NCBI GenBank assembly: GCA_964293585.1
Contig: CAXYYS010000009.1
Location: forward strand, 1-59,651
Source of the DNA: JAKVKY01 sp964293585
GTDB taxonomy: Bacteria > Bacillota > Negativicutes > Acidaminococcales > Acidaminococcaceae
Direction of reading: 5' to 3'
Length of the DNA: 59,651 nt
Below the pieces are notes generated by a model that was not told the origin of the DNA, did not search any database, and saw only the letters and a program-made list of their open reading frames with translations. Positions 1 to 8,400 of this stretch are shown in pieces. The position numbers and the translations under genes were made by a program. Numbering within the stretch: position 1 is the stretch's first letter; each line of letters begins with the position of its first letter.

Positions 1-835
1 TCTTGCCTCCGATGCTGTCCCGGATTACCTTTTTTCCGTCCAGGGAAGCAATGACGGCGCCCACATGGAGCAGCTCACCCCGAACCTGGCCAAAAATACC
101 CATGGGTACCAGGCAGCCGCCGTTCACCAGGCCCAGAAAAGCTCTTTCCGCTGTGGTAGCGTACGCTGTGTCCTCATCGTTCAAGAAAGCAAGCAGCTGC
201 CGGATTTCCGCATTGTCAGTCCGGGTTTCGATAGCCAGGGCTCCCTGACCCACGGCTGGCAGACATAAAGGCGGCAGCAGCACTTCGCTGATACGGTTGG
301 CATGGCCCAGTCTGGTCAGTCCTGCTTCCGCCAGGATAATGCCATCCAGGGTTCCTTCTTCCAGTTTCCGCAGGCGGGTATCCACGTTGCCACGCAGATT
401 GACCAGCTTCAGATCTGGACGGACGGCGAGCAGCTGCGCCTGACGCCTGAGACTGGAAGTACCCAGAACCGCACCTGCAGGCAGCTCGGCAAAATGTTGA
501 TACTTTTTGCTGACCAGGACATCATACGGCGAAGTCCGGGCCGTGATAGCTGTTAAACATAAATTAGCCGGCAGCTGGGTGGGCATGTCTTTGAGACTGT
601 GCACCGCCAGATCGATGGTGCCGTCTAAAAGTTCCTGTTCCAGTTCTTTGGTAAACAGGCCTTTACCGCCAATCTTGGCCAGGGGTTTATCCAGGATTTT
701 GTCGCCGGTAGTGGTAATTTTTTGCAGACGGATATCGCATTCCGGATACCGCTTCTGCAGCAAGCCGGCAATATAGGTACTTTGCCAGAGGGCTAACTGG
801 CTATGTCTGGTGCCGATACGGATACATGACTTCAA
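1..835 (-). CDS. hemC: Hydroxymethylbilane synthase (porphobilinogen deaminase), 3' end cut by the window
   Basis: Polymerises four porphobilinogens into hydroxymethylbilane, the linear precursor of uroporphyrinogen III, in the cytoplasm. Reading the minus strand gives MKSCIRIGTRHSQLALWQS and then the family signatures KGLFTKELE, HSLKDMPT, GTSSLRR, NLRGN and PAVGQGALAIE. The GGC motif (NGGCLVP) that holds the dipyrromethane cofactor cysteine lies near the left edge. About 278 codons are visible of the roughly 310 usual, so only the C-terminal tail is missing. The start is a TTG at 835-833 with GGAGG at 850-846, 10 nt upstream; the first in-phase ATG would remove conserved sequence. It lies 67 nt downstream of the siroheme gene, probably in the same transcript. 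No hemA sits between them, although that is a common Firmicute order. Confidence 0.93.
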   Translation of the reverse strand, partial: MKSCIRIGTRHSQLALWQSTYIAGLLQKRYPECDIRLQKITTTGDKILDKPLAKIGGKGLFTKELEQELLDGTIDLAVHSLKDMPTQLPANLCLTAITARTSPYDVLVSKKYQHFAELPAGAVLGTSSLRRQAQLLAVRPDLKLVNLRGNVDTRLRKLEEGTLDGIILAEAGLTRLGHANRISEVLLPPLCLPAVGQGALAIETRTDNAEIRQLLAFLNDEDTAYATTAERAFLGLVNGGCLVPMGIFGQVRGELLHVGAVIASLDGKKVIRDSIGGK

Positions 836-902
836 CTTGCGTGTGCCTCCTTGTAAAATAAGTTAGGAATAAAACTGACGCGGCTTAAATGGGTGCGCCA
901 AC

Positions 903-1553
903 TTATAATTTTAAATTTTCGACGGCGCTGAGAATTTTGTTTTCCGCTACCGTACGCTGTCCTGCTTTTACTTGTTGCAGCAATTCCCCGGTTAACACCC
1001 GGCGCCAAAATACCTGGCGTTCTGCCGGTGTGGGTAAAAGCTGCTGCACGCATGATCTTTGGGTGCTGAGAAAAGCAGCAAAAGCCGCCAGGTCCTGTCC
1101 ATAAGTGGCTTGTAAATCCTGGAGCAGTAATTTAGTCAGCAGCGGATTGCCGCTGGTAGCTACGGTAAAAGTAAGCTGACCCAGGGTGCAAGCTCCGGGA
1201 ACGAGAAAATTTCCCAGTTCCGGCGCATCCACCACATTGACCAAAAGCTGTAATGGCTCAGCATCGCGGGCAATCCTGGCATTAACCTCAGCGTCATCCG
1301 TGGCTGCAACCACTAAAAATGCACCCTTTAGATCGGTGGGGATGTAAGGGCGCACATATAAATTCAGCTGTTGTTTTAGAGCCAGTTCTTGCAAAGAAGG
1401 CAGAACACGGGTAGCAATCACCGTTACCTTAGCACCGGCGGCTAATAATCTGCCGGCTTTGCGTGCGGCAATTTTACCGCCGCCAATGACAAGACAGAGC
1501 TTATTTTGTATTTTAAGCTGTAAAGGATAATTAAAGTCAAAATACGCTGACAT
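903..1553 (-). CDS. Precorrin-2 dehydrogenase / sirohydrochlorin ferrochelatase (CysG N-terminal / Met8 type)
   Basis: NAD-dependent oxidation of precorrin-2 to sirohydrochlorin, with possible iron insertion to siroheme; it feeds siroheme or cobalamin synthesis. The 216-residue protein shows the Rossmann motif LVIGGGKIAARKAGRLL near residues 20-40 and the conserved VVAATDD and VNVVDAPELGNFLVPG stretches. It has the length of the CysG N-terminal module without the methyltransferase half. The open frame extends to 1625, but the ATG at 1553 follows an AAAGGAGA site (about 1561-1568) and begins MSAYFDFNYPLQL, the usual start for this family. Whether the ferrochelatase activity is present cannot be read from sequence. 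It is followed by hemC on the same strand. Confidence 0.9.
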   Translation of the reverse strand: MSAYFDFNYPLQLKIQNKLCLVIGGGKIAARKAGRLLAAGAKVTVIATRVLPSLQELALKQQLNLYVRPYIPTDLKGAFLVVAATDDAEVNARIARDAEPLQLLVNVVDAPELGNFLVPGACTLGQLTFTVATSGNPLLTKLLLQDLQATYGQDLAAFAAFLSTQRSCVQQLLPTPAERQVFWRRVLTGELLQQVKAGQRTVAENKILSAVENLKL

Positions 1554-1602
1554 GTGAGAGTCTCCTTTAACAATTTGTATTATTCTAACACAAAAGAAGA
1601 TA

Positions 1603-1729
1603 TTAGTAAATAATACTACTAACATTTTTTTACTAATTTAATTCTTATCTGGATTAGTTTATATTTGTATTAATTAGGAAGTTTAAGTTTGGCTAAGCAT
1701 TAGCCAAGAGAGTAGAGATATTGTATAAT
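1603..1729. promoter_or_regulatory. Divergent intergenic region with TTAGTA/TACTAA repeats and a separate inverted repeat
   Basis: The region between the siroheme gene and the thioesterase gene has no coding capacity that I can support. TTAGTAAA (1603-1610) is mirrored by TTTACTAA (1629-1636), with another TACTAA at 1617-1622, so three half-sites lie upstream of the minus-strand gene. For the plus-strand gene there is a TATAAT at 1724-1729, preceded by the inverted repeat GGCTAA-gca-TTAGCC at 1691-1705. I see no convincing -35 hexamer. Operator function is inferred from position and symmetry only. Confidence 0.4.
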
Positions 1730-1795
1730 GAAACAAGCAAGTAAAAAAACTCTGGAGAATGCGTAAGCTTAAAGTTTAATGAAGGAGAAACCAGG

Positions 1796-2176
1796 ATGCA
1801 ACAGACAGAATTTACTTTAAAGAAAACGGTGGAAGAATCTATGCTGGCCGTCAACGTAGGCAGCGGTACTTTAAAAGTGCTGGCAACACCGGTGCTGGCG
1901 GCTTTGTTTGAAAATGCGGCCCTGCAACTGGCGGCAGGTTATCTGGCTGCAGGTCAGACCACGGTGGGTGTTTCTCTCCAGGTAGAACATCAAGCGCCTA
2001 CGCCTGTGGGGGCAACGGTTACCGTAACGGCTAGGTTACAGGCACATACGGAGCGTAGTTTTGAGTTTGTCCTGGAAGCAGCGGATGCTGCAGGAATAAT
2101 TGCCACCGGATCCCACCGGAGAGTCGCGGTAGCTGCCGCCAGGTTTCAGGAAAAAGCCGAAGGACGCCGGTCATGA
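1796..2176 (+). CDS. FlK-like hotdog-fold thioesterase family protein
   Basis: A 126-residue protein of the hotdog thioesterase family related to fluoroacetyl-CoA thioesterase FlK. Relatives in anaerobes hydrolyse small acyl-CoAs, but the real substrate is unknown. The FlK catalytic triad Thr/Glu/His appears to be matched by Thr31 (ATPVL), Glu39 (FENAA) and His65 (VEHQAPTPVG), with the TPVGATVTV strand after it. The start ATG at 1796 is preceded by AAGGAGA. The stop overlaps the start of the endonuclease IV gene by four bases (ATGA), so the two are translationally coupled, although no functional link is obvious. Confidence 0.82.
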   Translation: MQQTEFTLKKTVEESMLAVNVGSGTLKVLATPVLAALFENAALQLAAGYLAAGQTTVGVSLQVEHQAPTPVGATVTVTARLQAHTERSFEFVLEAADAAGIIATGSHRRVAVAAARFQEKAEGRRS

Positions 2177-3000
2177 TTCATATTGGCTGCCATTTATCTT
2201 CCGGCGATGGTTATTATAAGATGGGCGAGACTGCCGTCGCAATCGGTGCGGACACGTTTCAGTTCTTTACCCGTAATCCCCGGGGTGGCAAGGCTAAAGT
2301 TTTAGACCAGGAGGACGTGCATAAATTTTTGGAATTGGCCGCAGCTCATAATTTTTCACGTATCCTGGCGCATGCACCCTACACGTTAAATCCCTGTTCG
2401 GCTACACCCAGAACCAGGGATTTTGCCTACACAGTCATGGCGGACGACCTGCAACGCCTGGAGCATACGCCGGGCCAGTTTTATAATTTTCATCCGGGCA
2501 GTCATACAGGTCAGGGCGTGGACCGGGGCATAGAAATGATCACGGCTTTGCTGAATAAGATTCTTAAACCGGAGCAGACCACGACGGTGCTCCTGGAAAC
2601 TATGGCTGGGAAGGGCAGCGAGGTGGGCAGCCGTTTTGAGGAATTGGCTGCCATTATCCGGGGTGTGCAGCAGCAAGACAAACTGGGCATCTGCCTGGAT
2701 ACTTGCCATGTCTTTGATGCCGGTTATGACATCGTAGGGAATCTGGACGGAGTGCTGACAGCTTTTGATCGCATCCTGGGTCTGGACCGGCTAAAATTTA
2801 TACATTTAAATGACAGTCAGAACGGACTGGGCAGCCATAAAGACCGGCATGCCTGCCTGGGACAGGGGCAGATTGGTGCTGCGGCGCTCCGCAAACTGGT
2901 CTTGCATCCCCGGTTGCGGGACCAATATTTTGTCCTGGAAACGCCTAATGACCTGGAAGGATACCGGCAAGAAATACACATGGTAAAAAGCTGGTGCTAA
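2173..3000 (+). CDS. nfo: Deoxyribonuclease IV (AP endonuclease, endonuclease IV family)
   Basis: Cleaves the DNA backbone 5' of abasic sites in base-excision repair. The 275-residue product has the zinc-dependent AP endonuclease family 2 fold: MIHIGCHLSSGDGYYK, an HAPYTLNPC stretch, NFHPGSH, LLETMAGKG, GICLDTCHVFDAGYD, KFIHLNDSQNGLGSHKDRH and a C-terminal VLETPND. These supply the expected His/Glu/Asp metal ligands. Length is normal for the family. Its ATG overlaps the stop of the thioesterase gene. No terminator is evident downstream; 232 bases of AT-rich sequence precede the next gene, which has its own promoter. Confidence 0.95.
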   Translation: MIHIGCHLSSGDGYYKMGETAVAIGADTFQFFTRNPRGGKAKVLDQEDVHKFLELAAAHNFSRILAHAPYTLNPCSATPRTRDFAYTVMADDLQRLEHTPGQFYNFHPGSHTGQGVDRGIEMITALLNKILKPEQTTTVLLETMAGKGSEVGSRFEELAAIIRGVQQQDKLGICLDTCHVFDAGYDIVGNLDGVLTAFDRILGLDRLKFIHLNDSQNGLGSHKDRHACLGQGQIGAAALRKLVLHPRLRDQYFVLETPNDLEGYRQEIHMVKSWC

Positions 3001-3136
3001 AGAAATAATGGTTTTTGAAATTGTGTGTCAAAGGTGAAAAATAGCTTTTGTATATTCTTTTGATAGAAAGTTATATTGCCGCTCTTCAGACTTGTTAAAA
3101 TATTAACACAAAAAATGTAGTTTTCTCTAAATTTTG

Positions 3137-3165
3137 TTTGCATTTCTTTTCTGAAAGTGTATAAT
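3137..3165 (+). promoter_or_regulatory. Sigma-70-type promoter for the YegP gene
   Basis: A -35 TTTGCA (3137-3142) is separated by 17 nt from a perfect -10 TATAAT (3160-3165). The start codon of the YegP-type gene lies at 3233. Transcription would end at the hairpin after 3903, making a compact two-gene unit. Confidence 0.7.
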
Positions 3166-3232
3166 AAGGTAAAGGCATGCCGTGAAAGCGGCTGCTAGGT
3201 ACAAAATTTCTTTTATGGAAAGGATGATCAAC

Positions 3233-3610
3233 ATGGGCAAGTTCTGTATTAAGAAGTCCAAAGCCGGTTGCCATTTCGTTCTAAAGGCAGGTAACGGCCA
3301 GGTTATTGGCACATCCGAAGTGTACAATAGCGAAGCGGCATGCGAAAACGGCATTAAAAGCGTTGAGACCAATGCTCCCAAGGCTGCCTTGGAAGACCAG
3401 ACTGCAGAAGGCTATAAGAAGGCCAAGGCTCCCAAGTTTGAAGTTTATGCCGATAAGAAGGGTGAATTCCGTTTCCGTCTGACGGCCAAGAATGGCGAAA
3501 TTATCCTGGCTTCTGAAGGCTATACTGCTAAACCGTCCTGCATGAACGGTATTGACAGCGTACGCCGCAATGCTAAGGGCGCCAAGGTCGTTATGGAGGA
3601 AGCAAAGTAA
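3233..3610 (+). CDS. YegP family protein (tandem DUF1508 repeats)
   Basis: A 125-residue protein made of two DUF1508 modules. The first covers about residues 1-52 (GKFCIKKSKAGCHFVLKAGN, then SEVYNSEAACENGIKSV) and the second about 65-118 (FEVYADKKGEFRFRLTAKNG, then SEGYTAKPSCMNGIDSV). The family is widespread and small; its molecular function is not established. The open frame begins at 3182, but the ATG at 3233 follows AAAGGATG and starts at the first DUF1508 residue. It has its own strong promoter and is followed after 2 nt by a second small gene, so the two are coexpressed. Confidence 0.88.
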   Translation: MGKFCIKKSKAGCHFVLKAGNGQVIGTSEVYNSEAACENGIKSVETNAPKAALEDQTAEGYKKAKAPKFEVYADKKGEFRFRLTAKNGEIILASEGYTAKPSCMNGIDSVRRNAKGAKVVMEEAK

Positions 3611-3612
3611 GG

Positions 3613-3903
3613 ATGGCTGCAAATAAAGAAAAATTAGCTGCTGACTTAATTGCACAAATTTCCAGTGACCCTGCCTTGATGAGCAAATTCCAGAGTGATC
3701 CTATGGGAACGGCCAAGGAATTAGCCGGCACCAATCTGGGTGCAGATGTCCTGGGCCTGTTAGGTGAGGAATTTGGTATTAATTTAGGCGGTGCTGCTCC
3801 TACGGAGAATGCTGCTGATGCTACCGAAGGCTCTGAAGATGCAGGAAGTGCTGCTTCCGGTTTGATGGGTATGGTAGGCAAGATGTTAGGCGGTAATAAA
3901 TAA
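3613..3903 (+). CDS. Small protein with a Nif11-like N-terminus and a Gly-rich tail; function unknown
   Basis: I do not recognise a named family with certainty. Residues 1-58 are predicted helical and resemble Nif11-type leader domains (LIAQISSDPALMSKFQSDP, then KELAG), ending in a Gly-Gly motif (NLGGAAP). Residues 60-82 are acidic and Ala/Ser rich. The last 14 residues (SGLMGMVGKMLGGNK) form a Gly/Met-rich amphipathic tail. There is no cysteine. The ATG lies 2 nt after the YegP stop, with GTAAGG as its ribosome site, and a strong terminator follows directly. No peptide-modifying enzyme or C39-type exporter is present in this window, so a bacteriocin role is speculation; a plain cytoplasmic helper of YegP is equally possible. 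Confidence 0.7.
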   Translation: MAANKEKLAADLIAQISSDPALMSKFQSDPMGTAKELAGTNLGADVLGLLGEEFGINLGGAAPTENAADATEGSEDAGSAASGLMGMVGKMLGGNK

Positions 3904-3916
3904 TTTTAGACGCTGA

Positions 3917-3947
3917 GACAACGGGTTATCCCCGTTGTCTTTTTTTT
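3917..3947 (+). terminator. Rho-independent terminator after the YegP/Nif11-like pair
   Basis: A perfect nine-base-pair stem, GACAACGGG (3917-3925) with CCCGTTGTC (3931-3939), has a five-base loop and is followed by eight T residues. Confidence 0.92.
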
Positions 3948-3957
3948 ATTAGGGCGC

Positions 3958-3985
3958 TTGCATTTTTCCGGGCTTGTGATACAAT
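3958..3985 (+). promoter_or_regulatory. Promoter for the first AsmA-like gene
   Basis: TTGCAT (3958-3963), a 16-nt spacer and TACAAT (3980-3985) lie just past the previous terminator and about 50 nt before the GTG start at 4039. Confidence 0.55.
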
Positions 3986-4038
3986 AAGCATTACTTAAAC
4001 GATTATTTAAGAATTTACAATAAAGTACAGGTGTTAAT

Positions 4039-5382
4039 GTGTGGCGGAAATTTTTGGCATTAGGAAAAATTAAGGTTATAACGGTGCTGGTACTTCTGGC
4101 AGCGGTTGTCTTTTATACGTTATGTTATCTGGCCAGCATCCGGGCGGCGGAAATTTTTAACCGGGAAATTGCCAGGCAGCATGTACTGCAAGGAACATTG
4201 ACCGTGGGCCGGCTCAGCGCTAATCCGTTAGGCAAGGTTTCTTTTCACGACCTGGTCTGGCTCAGTCCTGAAGGTGAAAAACTGGCCCAGATTCCGGAAG
4301 GATATATCCATGTGAGCCCCTGGGATGTGGTGACCAGGAATTATTCTACGACCATGATTAAAAGTGTGGAATTAGATAATGCGATCATTAACCTTAATTT
4401 TAATAAGGATATGAGCGTCAAGGACGTTGACCGTTCTAAACGTGATGTGAAGGCGGTACGCAAGAACGGCAAACGTCAGCCGGTCAGCAAGGAACAATGG
4501 GCCACCAGTAAGATTATCGGGCAGAAAGATTTTGATTTCCGTCTGCTGTTAAATAACTGCGTACTAACTACCATTTACGAGAAACGTAATTTTACGATGA
4601 AGGATGTAGATGCCGACATCCATTTAAACACGCGGGATAAACTGGAGATTAATTTTTCCAGCGGTCCTTTTGGCGGGACCATCGTGGCTCAGGGCCTGGT
4701 TATAAAAGGAACTGTGGATTTAAAACAACAGCAGCCTGTGTGCAATCTGAGCTTGAATATCACGGAATGTAATCCTGCCTCCCTGGGCTCTGGTATTGAT
4801 GTCCATGAGACAGTTTCCACGGATGCCAGTATCACGGGAACCCTGCCCGATGTGGTTATCGATGGCGCCCTGCGGATGGAAGCGCTGACCATCCCGGCGC
4901 TGGATTTTACTAATGTGATGGGCTTTTTCCACTATGCGGACGGTCTCATTAAGGCCAGCAAGATTACGGCCAATGTTTATGGCGGTAACGTAGATGCCTC
5001 CGGCGAGTTTAATCTGGATACCAAGGGCTACAGCCTGGACATCCTGGGACATGCGTTGAAAGCCATGATCGCCGCCCATGATCCCAAGATTCGCTGTGAC
5101 GTGGAATTAGATGTGAAGATCCGCTCGGACGGTAATCCCAAGACTACTCTGACTTATGGTTCCTTTACCTCGGGAGCGGGGTCTTATATGTTAGTGCCTT
5201 TTGAAAGTATCCGGGGTGAATTTAAGAATATTGATAAGGTCCTCACTTTTAAGAACGTGGTGATCACTACCAAGTTCGGCCAGGTGAAATCGGATGCCTT
5301 CCAGATTATCCGGGGCAAGCTGCACCTGGACAATCTGTACCTGGAAGATCAGAGTACCGGTGAACGCAAGCAGCTGCGCTGA
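4039..5382 (+). CDS. AsmA/TamB-like envelope protein (solo copy)
   Basis: A 447-residue protein with one N-terminal transmembrane helix (about residues 11-32, IKVITVLVLLAAVVFYTLCY) followed by a long beta-rich region rich in short strands, such as VELDNAIINLNF and GGTIVAQGLVIKG. This is the build of AsmA-like proteins that bridge the periplasm and help lipids or proteins reach the outer membrane. The start is GTG at 4039 with a weak AGG site. A second AsmA-like gene of similar design lies at 12639. The gene has its own promoter and terminator. Family assignment rests on architecture and strand patterns; a more precise function cannot be stated. Confidence 0.7.
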   Translation: MWRKFLALGKIKVITVLVLLAAVVFYTLCYLASIRAAEIFNREIARQHVLQGTLTVGRLSANPLGKVSFHDLVWLSPEGEKLAQIPEGYIHVSPWDVVTRNYSTTMIKSVELDNAIINLNFNKDMSVKDVDRSKRDVKAVRKNGKRQPVSKEQWATSKIIGQKDFDFRLLLNNCVLTTIYEKRNFTMKDVDADIHLNTRDKLEINFSSGPFGGTIVAQGLVIKGTVDLKQQQPVCNLSLNITECNPASLGSGIDVHETVSTDASITGTLPDVVIDGALRMEALTIPALDFTNVMGFFHYADGLIKASKITANVYGGNVDASGEFNLDTKGYSLDILGHALKAMIAAHDPKIRCDVELDVKIRSDGNPKTTLTYGSFTSGAGSYMLVPFESIRGEFKNIDKVLTFKNVVITTKFGQVKSDAFQIIRGKLHLDNLYLEDQSTGERKQLR

Positions 5383-5396
5383 CAAGTTCATATGCC

Positions 5397-5425
5397 AAGG
5401 CTCATCTGCGGATGGGCCTTTTTTT
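5397..5425 (+). terminator. Rho-independent terminator after the AsmA-like gene
   Basis: AAGGCTCATC (5397-5406) pairs with GATGGGCCTT (5411-5420), ten pairs with one G-U, around a TGCG tetraloop, followed by a run of T. Confidence 0.88.
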
Positions 5426-5444
5426 AGTAAGTGGCAAAGGCTTA

Positions 5445-5453
5445 TGCTATAAT
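5445..5453 (+). promoter_or_regulatory. Extended -10 promoter for addBA
   Basis: TGC plus TATAAT (5445-5453) gives an extended -10 element 24 nt upstream of the addB start; no good -35 hexamer is visible. Confidence 0.55.
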
Positions 5454-5477
5454 AGAAAACATAAGGCAGGTGGGATC

Positions 5478-8400
5478 ATGTTTAACTTAGTGTGCGTACC
5501 TTTGGGAGACAGCGCGGCTCCGTCTTTTTTCCAGGAGGCGGCGGCTTTCCCGTATAAAAATACGATGCTGGTGACTTCGACCAGGAACCTGGTGCAGACA
5601 GGACGTGGCGCCGGACTCAATACGGCCACGTTTGATTATCTGGCCAACGCTATCTTGCGCCAGGCCGGGATGAAGACCGTGCAGAAAATCAGCCGCACGG
5701 CCCAGGAATTAATCGTGTCCGAACTGGTGGCGCAGCTGACGGCCGGGGAGCAGCTTACGTATTTTGCTGCCCTGGCCGCCAAGCCGGGTTTCATCAAAGC
5801 CATGACCTCGCTGCTCAGTCAGTTTGGACGGAGCGGTGTAACCGTAGACGAGGTGACAGAGGCGTTTGCGTTTTGGGAAAACCGGGACGCCGACCGCCAG
5901 GAGAAAGACCGGGAAGTTGCCAGACTGTATACGGCTTATAGAAAATATTTACAGGAACATAAACTTTTTGACGTAGAAGGTTTGTACCGTCTGGCAGTTG
6001 CCGCCGTACAGAAACCAGGATTTACCATGCCCTGGCATCATCTGTATTTCTACGGCTTTTATGCTTATGACGCCCTGCAGCTGGAGATTATTCAGGCTTT
6101 AAGTAAGCTGGCAGAGGTGAAGGTGGCACTGGTTTATGAACCGGACCGGCCCCGGGTTTTTGCTGCCTCGGAGAGTACTTTGGCAGCTTTGACGGCATTG
6201 TTGGGACCGGAAGTTAAAACTACCTGGCTGCCGCGGCAGACCACCAGGACCGGGTCCTTAGCTTATCTGACCGCCAATTTGCGGCGCAGCGGTGCTGTGC
6301 CTTATCAAGCTCCGGCACAGGACCGGGAAGCGTTGGAGGTCCAGCTATGGGAAACGCTGGACAGTGCTGATGAGCAAGCGCAGGTTTTACGCCAGGTCAA
6401 GGGACGCCTGCAGTCCGGAGTGCCGGGCTGTGACATTGCTATCCTGGTGCGCAACCTGGAAAAATATACCGGTTTCAGGAGACTGTGCGATGCTTACGGC
6501 ATCCCTACGGTTTTACCACAGGTCACGGCGCTGCATACTACTCCGATCGTGGAATACGCCCTGGCTTTTTTACGCCTGGGCCAGGGTTTTGGCCGGGAAC
6601 AGGCCGAGGCAGTGCTGCATTTTCTCTGCCTGCCGCTGCAGGAACTTTTTCAGGGCCTGAAGATGGCACCGCTGGTGGCACAAAGCCGGCTGCATTATGT
6701 CCAGCAGGCGGAGGAGGCCTGGCAGTTGGCGCGGACCACTCAACCTGAGGCACAGGAAACGCTGGTAAAACTGCAGGAACAGGCGGCAGCCGTACCGGAA
6801 CGTGCTACTCTGGCGGCTTACAGCGACCTGTTAGCTGCTTTCCTGCAAACTTTGCAGGTGCCAGCTAAGGCCGGAGCGTTGTATCGCGGCGGCAAGATTA
6901 ATATGGAAGCATTTAAATCCCTCGTGACGGCAACGGCTGTCCTGGAGGAATTGTGCCAGCAGCTTAAGGAAGATGCCCGGAGCAGTAATTTGGCAGCTCG
7001 TCCTGTGACCAGAACGGAGTTTATCCAGCTGCTGCAGGAAAAAGCCCGTACCCGTTCCGTGCTTTTAGATAGTGGCAGTACCGAAGGCATAACGATCCTG
7101 GCAGCTCCGGAAGTGGAAGGTTTACATTTTCCCTATGTCTATGTGCTGGGTCTCAGGGAACATGAGTTCCCTTCCTTGCAGACAGAAAACTGGATTTATG
7201 ATGATGGTGAACGGGGCGCCCTGAGAATCCTGGGTATTGATGTACCGGGTTCCCAGGAAGGTTATGCGGAAGATGCTTTGTTTTTTGCTACGGCGTGTGC
7301 AGCGGCAACTAAAGCTCTTATCTGTACCTATGCCCCGGACGAGCAGGAAGGAGCTTCTCCGTACGTGGATGACCTGGTGGCTCTTTTCGGGCCGGAGCTA
7401 AAGCGTGTGCGCACCGAACCAGTGCCGGCAGACAAGCTGGCTTCGCTGGCTGAATATAAACATTTTTGGGCGGCACGGGGAGAAACAAAAGCGCTGGAAA
7501 AATATGTGGAGCATGGCTTTTTAACTGCGGCAGCTGTAGATACATACAGAGCGGCGGCACCTTCAGACTGTCCTTATAACGGTCTCCTGACGGAAACAGA
7601 TTTACTGCCAGGGGTACAAACCAAAATCGGCAGCTATTTCAGTGCCAGCAAATTGGAAAGTTATTTGGCTTGTCCTTTTCAGTTCCTGTACAGTTATGTC
7701 TGGAGGCAGGGAGAGACGGCGGAGGCGGTGGAAAATATCCGTCCCGATGTGCAGGGTAGTTTACTTCATGCCATCCTGGAAAAATTTATTGGCGCCCATC
7801 TGGGGCAGCCGCTACATCTGGCACCTCAGGAAATCCTCAGACAGGAACTGGATGCGGATTTTGACGCCTGCTGCCAGGATTTTATCCGGCAGGGGCAGAT
7901 TGTGGCATCGGATTTTTGGGAAGCCGATAAGTTACAGGTTTTACGGATCCTGCACCGCTGGCTCAAGCAGGAACTGGCGTACAGTGCGGCCTGGCAGTAC
8001 CGTCCGGCGGCAGTGGAAGCAAACTTTGGCGGCGCAGAGCAGGCCCTGGCTATTAAGCTGCCCTCTAAAACCATCTTTTTAAACGGCCGGATCGATCGTC
8101 TGGAACGGGAAGGCAAGCAGTATTTTATTACAGATTATAAAACCAGTACGGCGCCGGCGGCTAAGGAATTCCTGCACAGTAACCTGCAGCTGCCTCTGTA
8201 TATATGGGCTGCGGAAACCTATCTTCAGCGGCAGGATCCGGAGGCACAGGTGACCGGCGGCGGCTATTTTGTGCTCAAACAGGCCGAACGCAAGGCCAGT
8301 GTGGCTTATGCCGGACTGGAATATCAGTTTCCTTTTAGCGTGAAGACGGAGCTGGAGGGGGAACCGTTAACCGCTCTGCCGCAATTGCGGGAGCACCTGG

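Noticed and set aside
1..776. Plus-strand ORFs in the first 800 bases
   Set aside because: They are antisense to hemC, whose motifs read cleanly on the minus strand through to the window edge.
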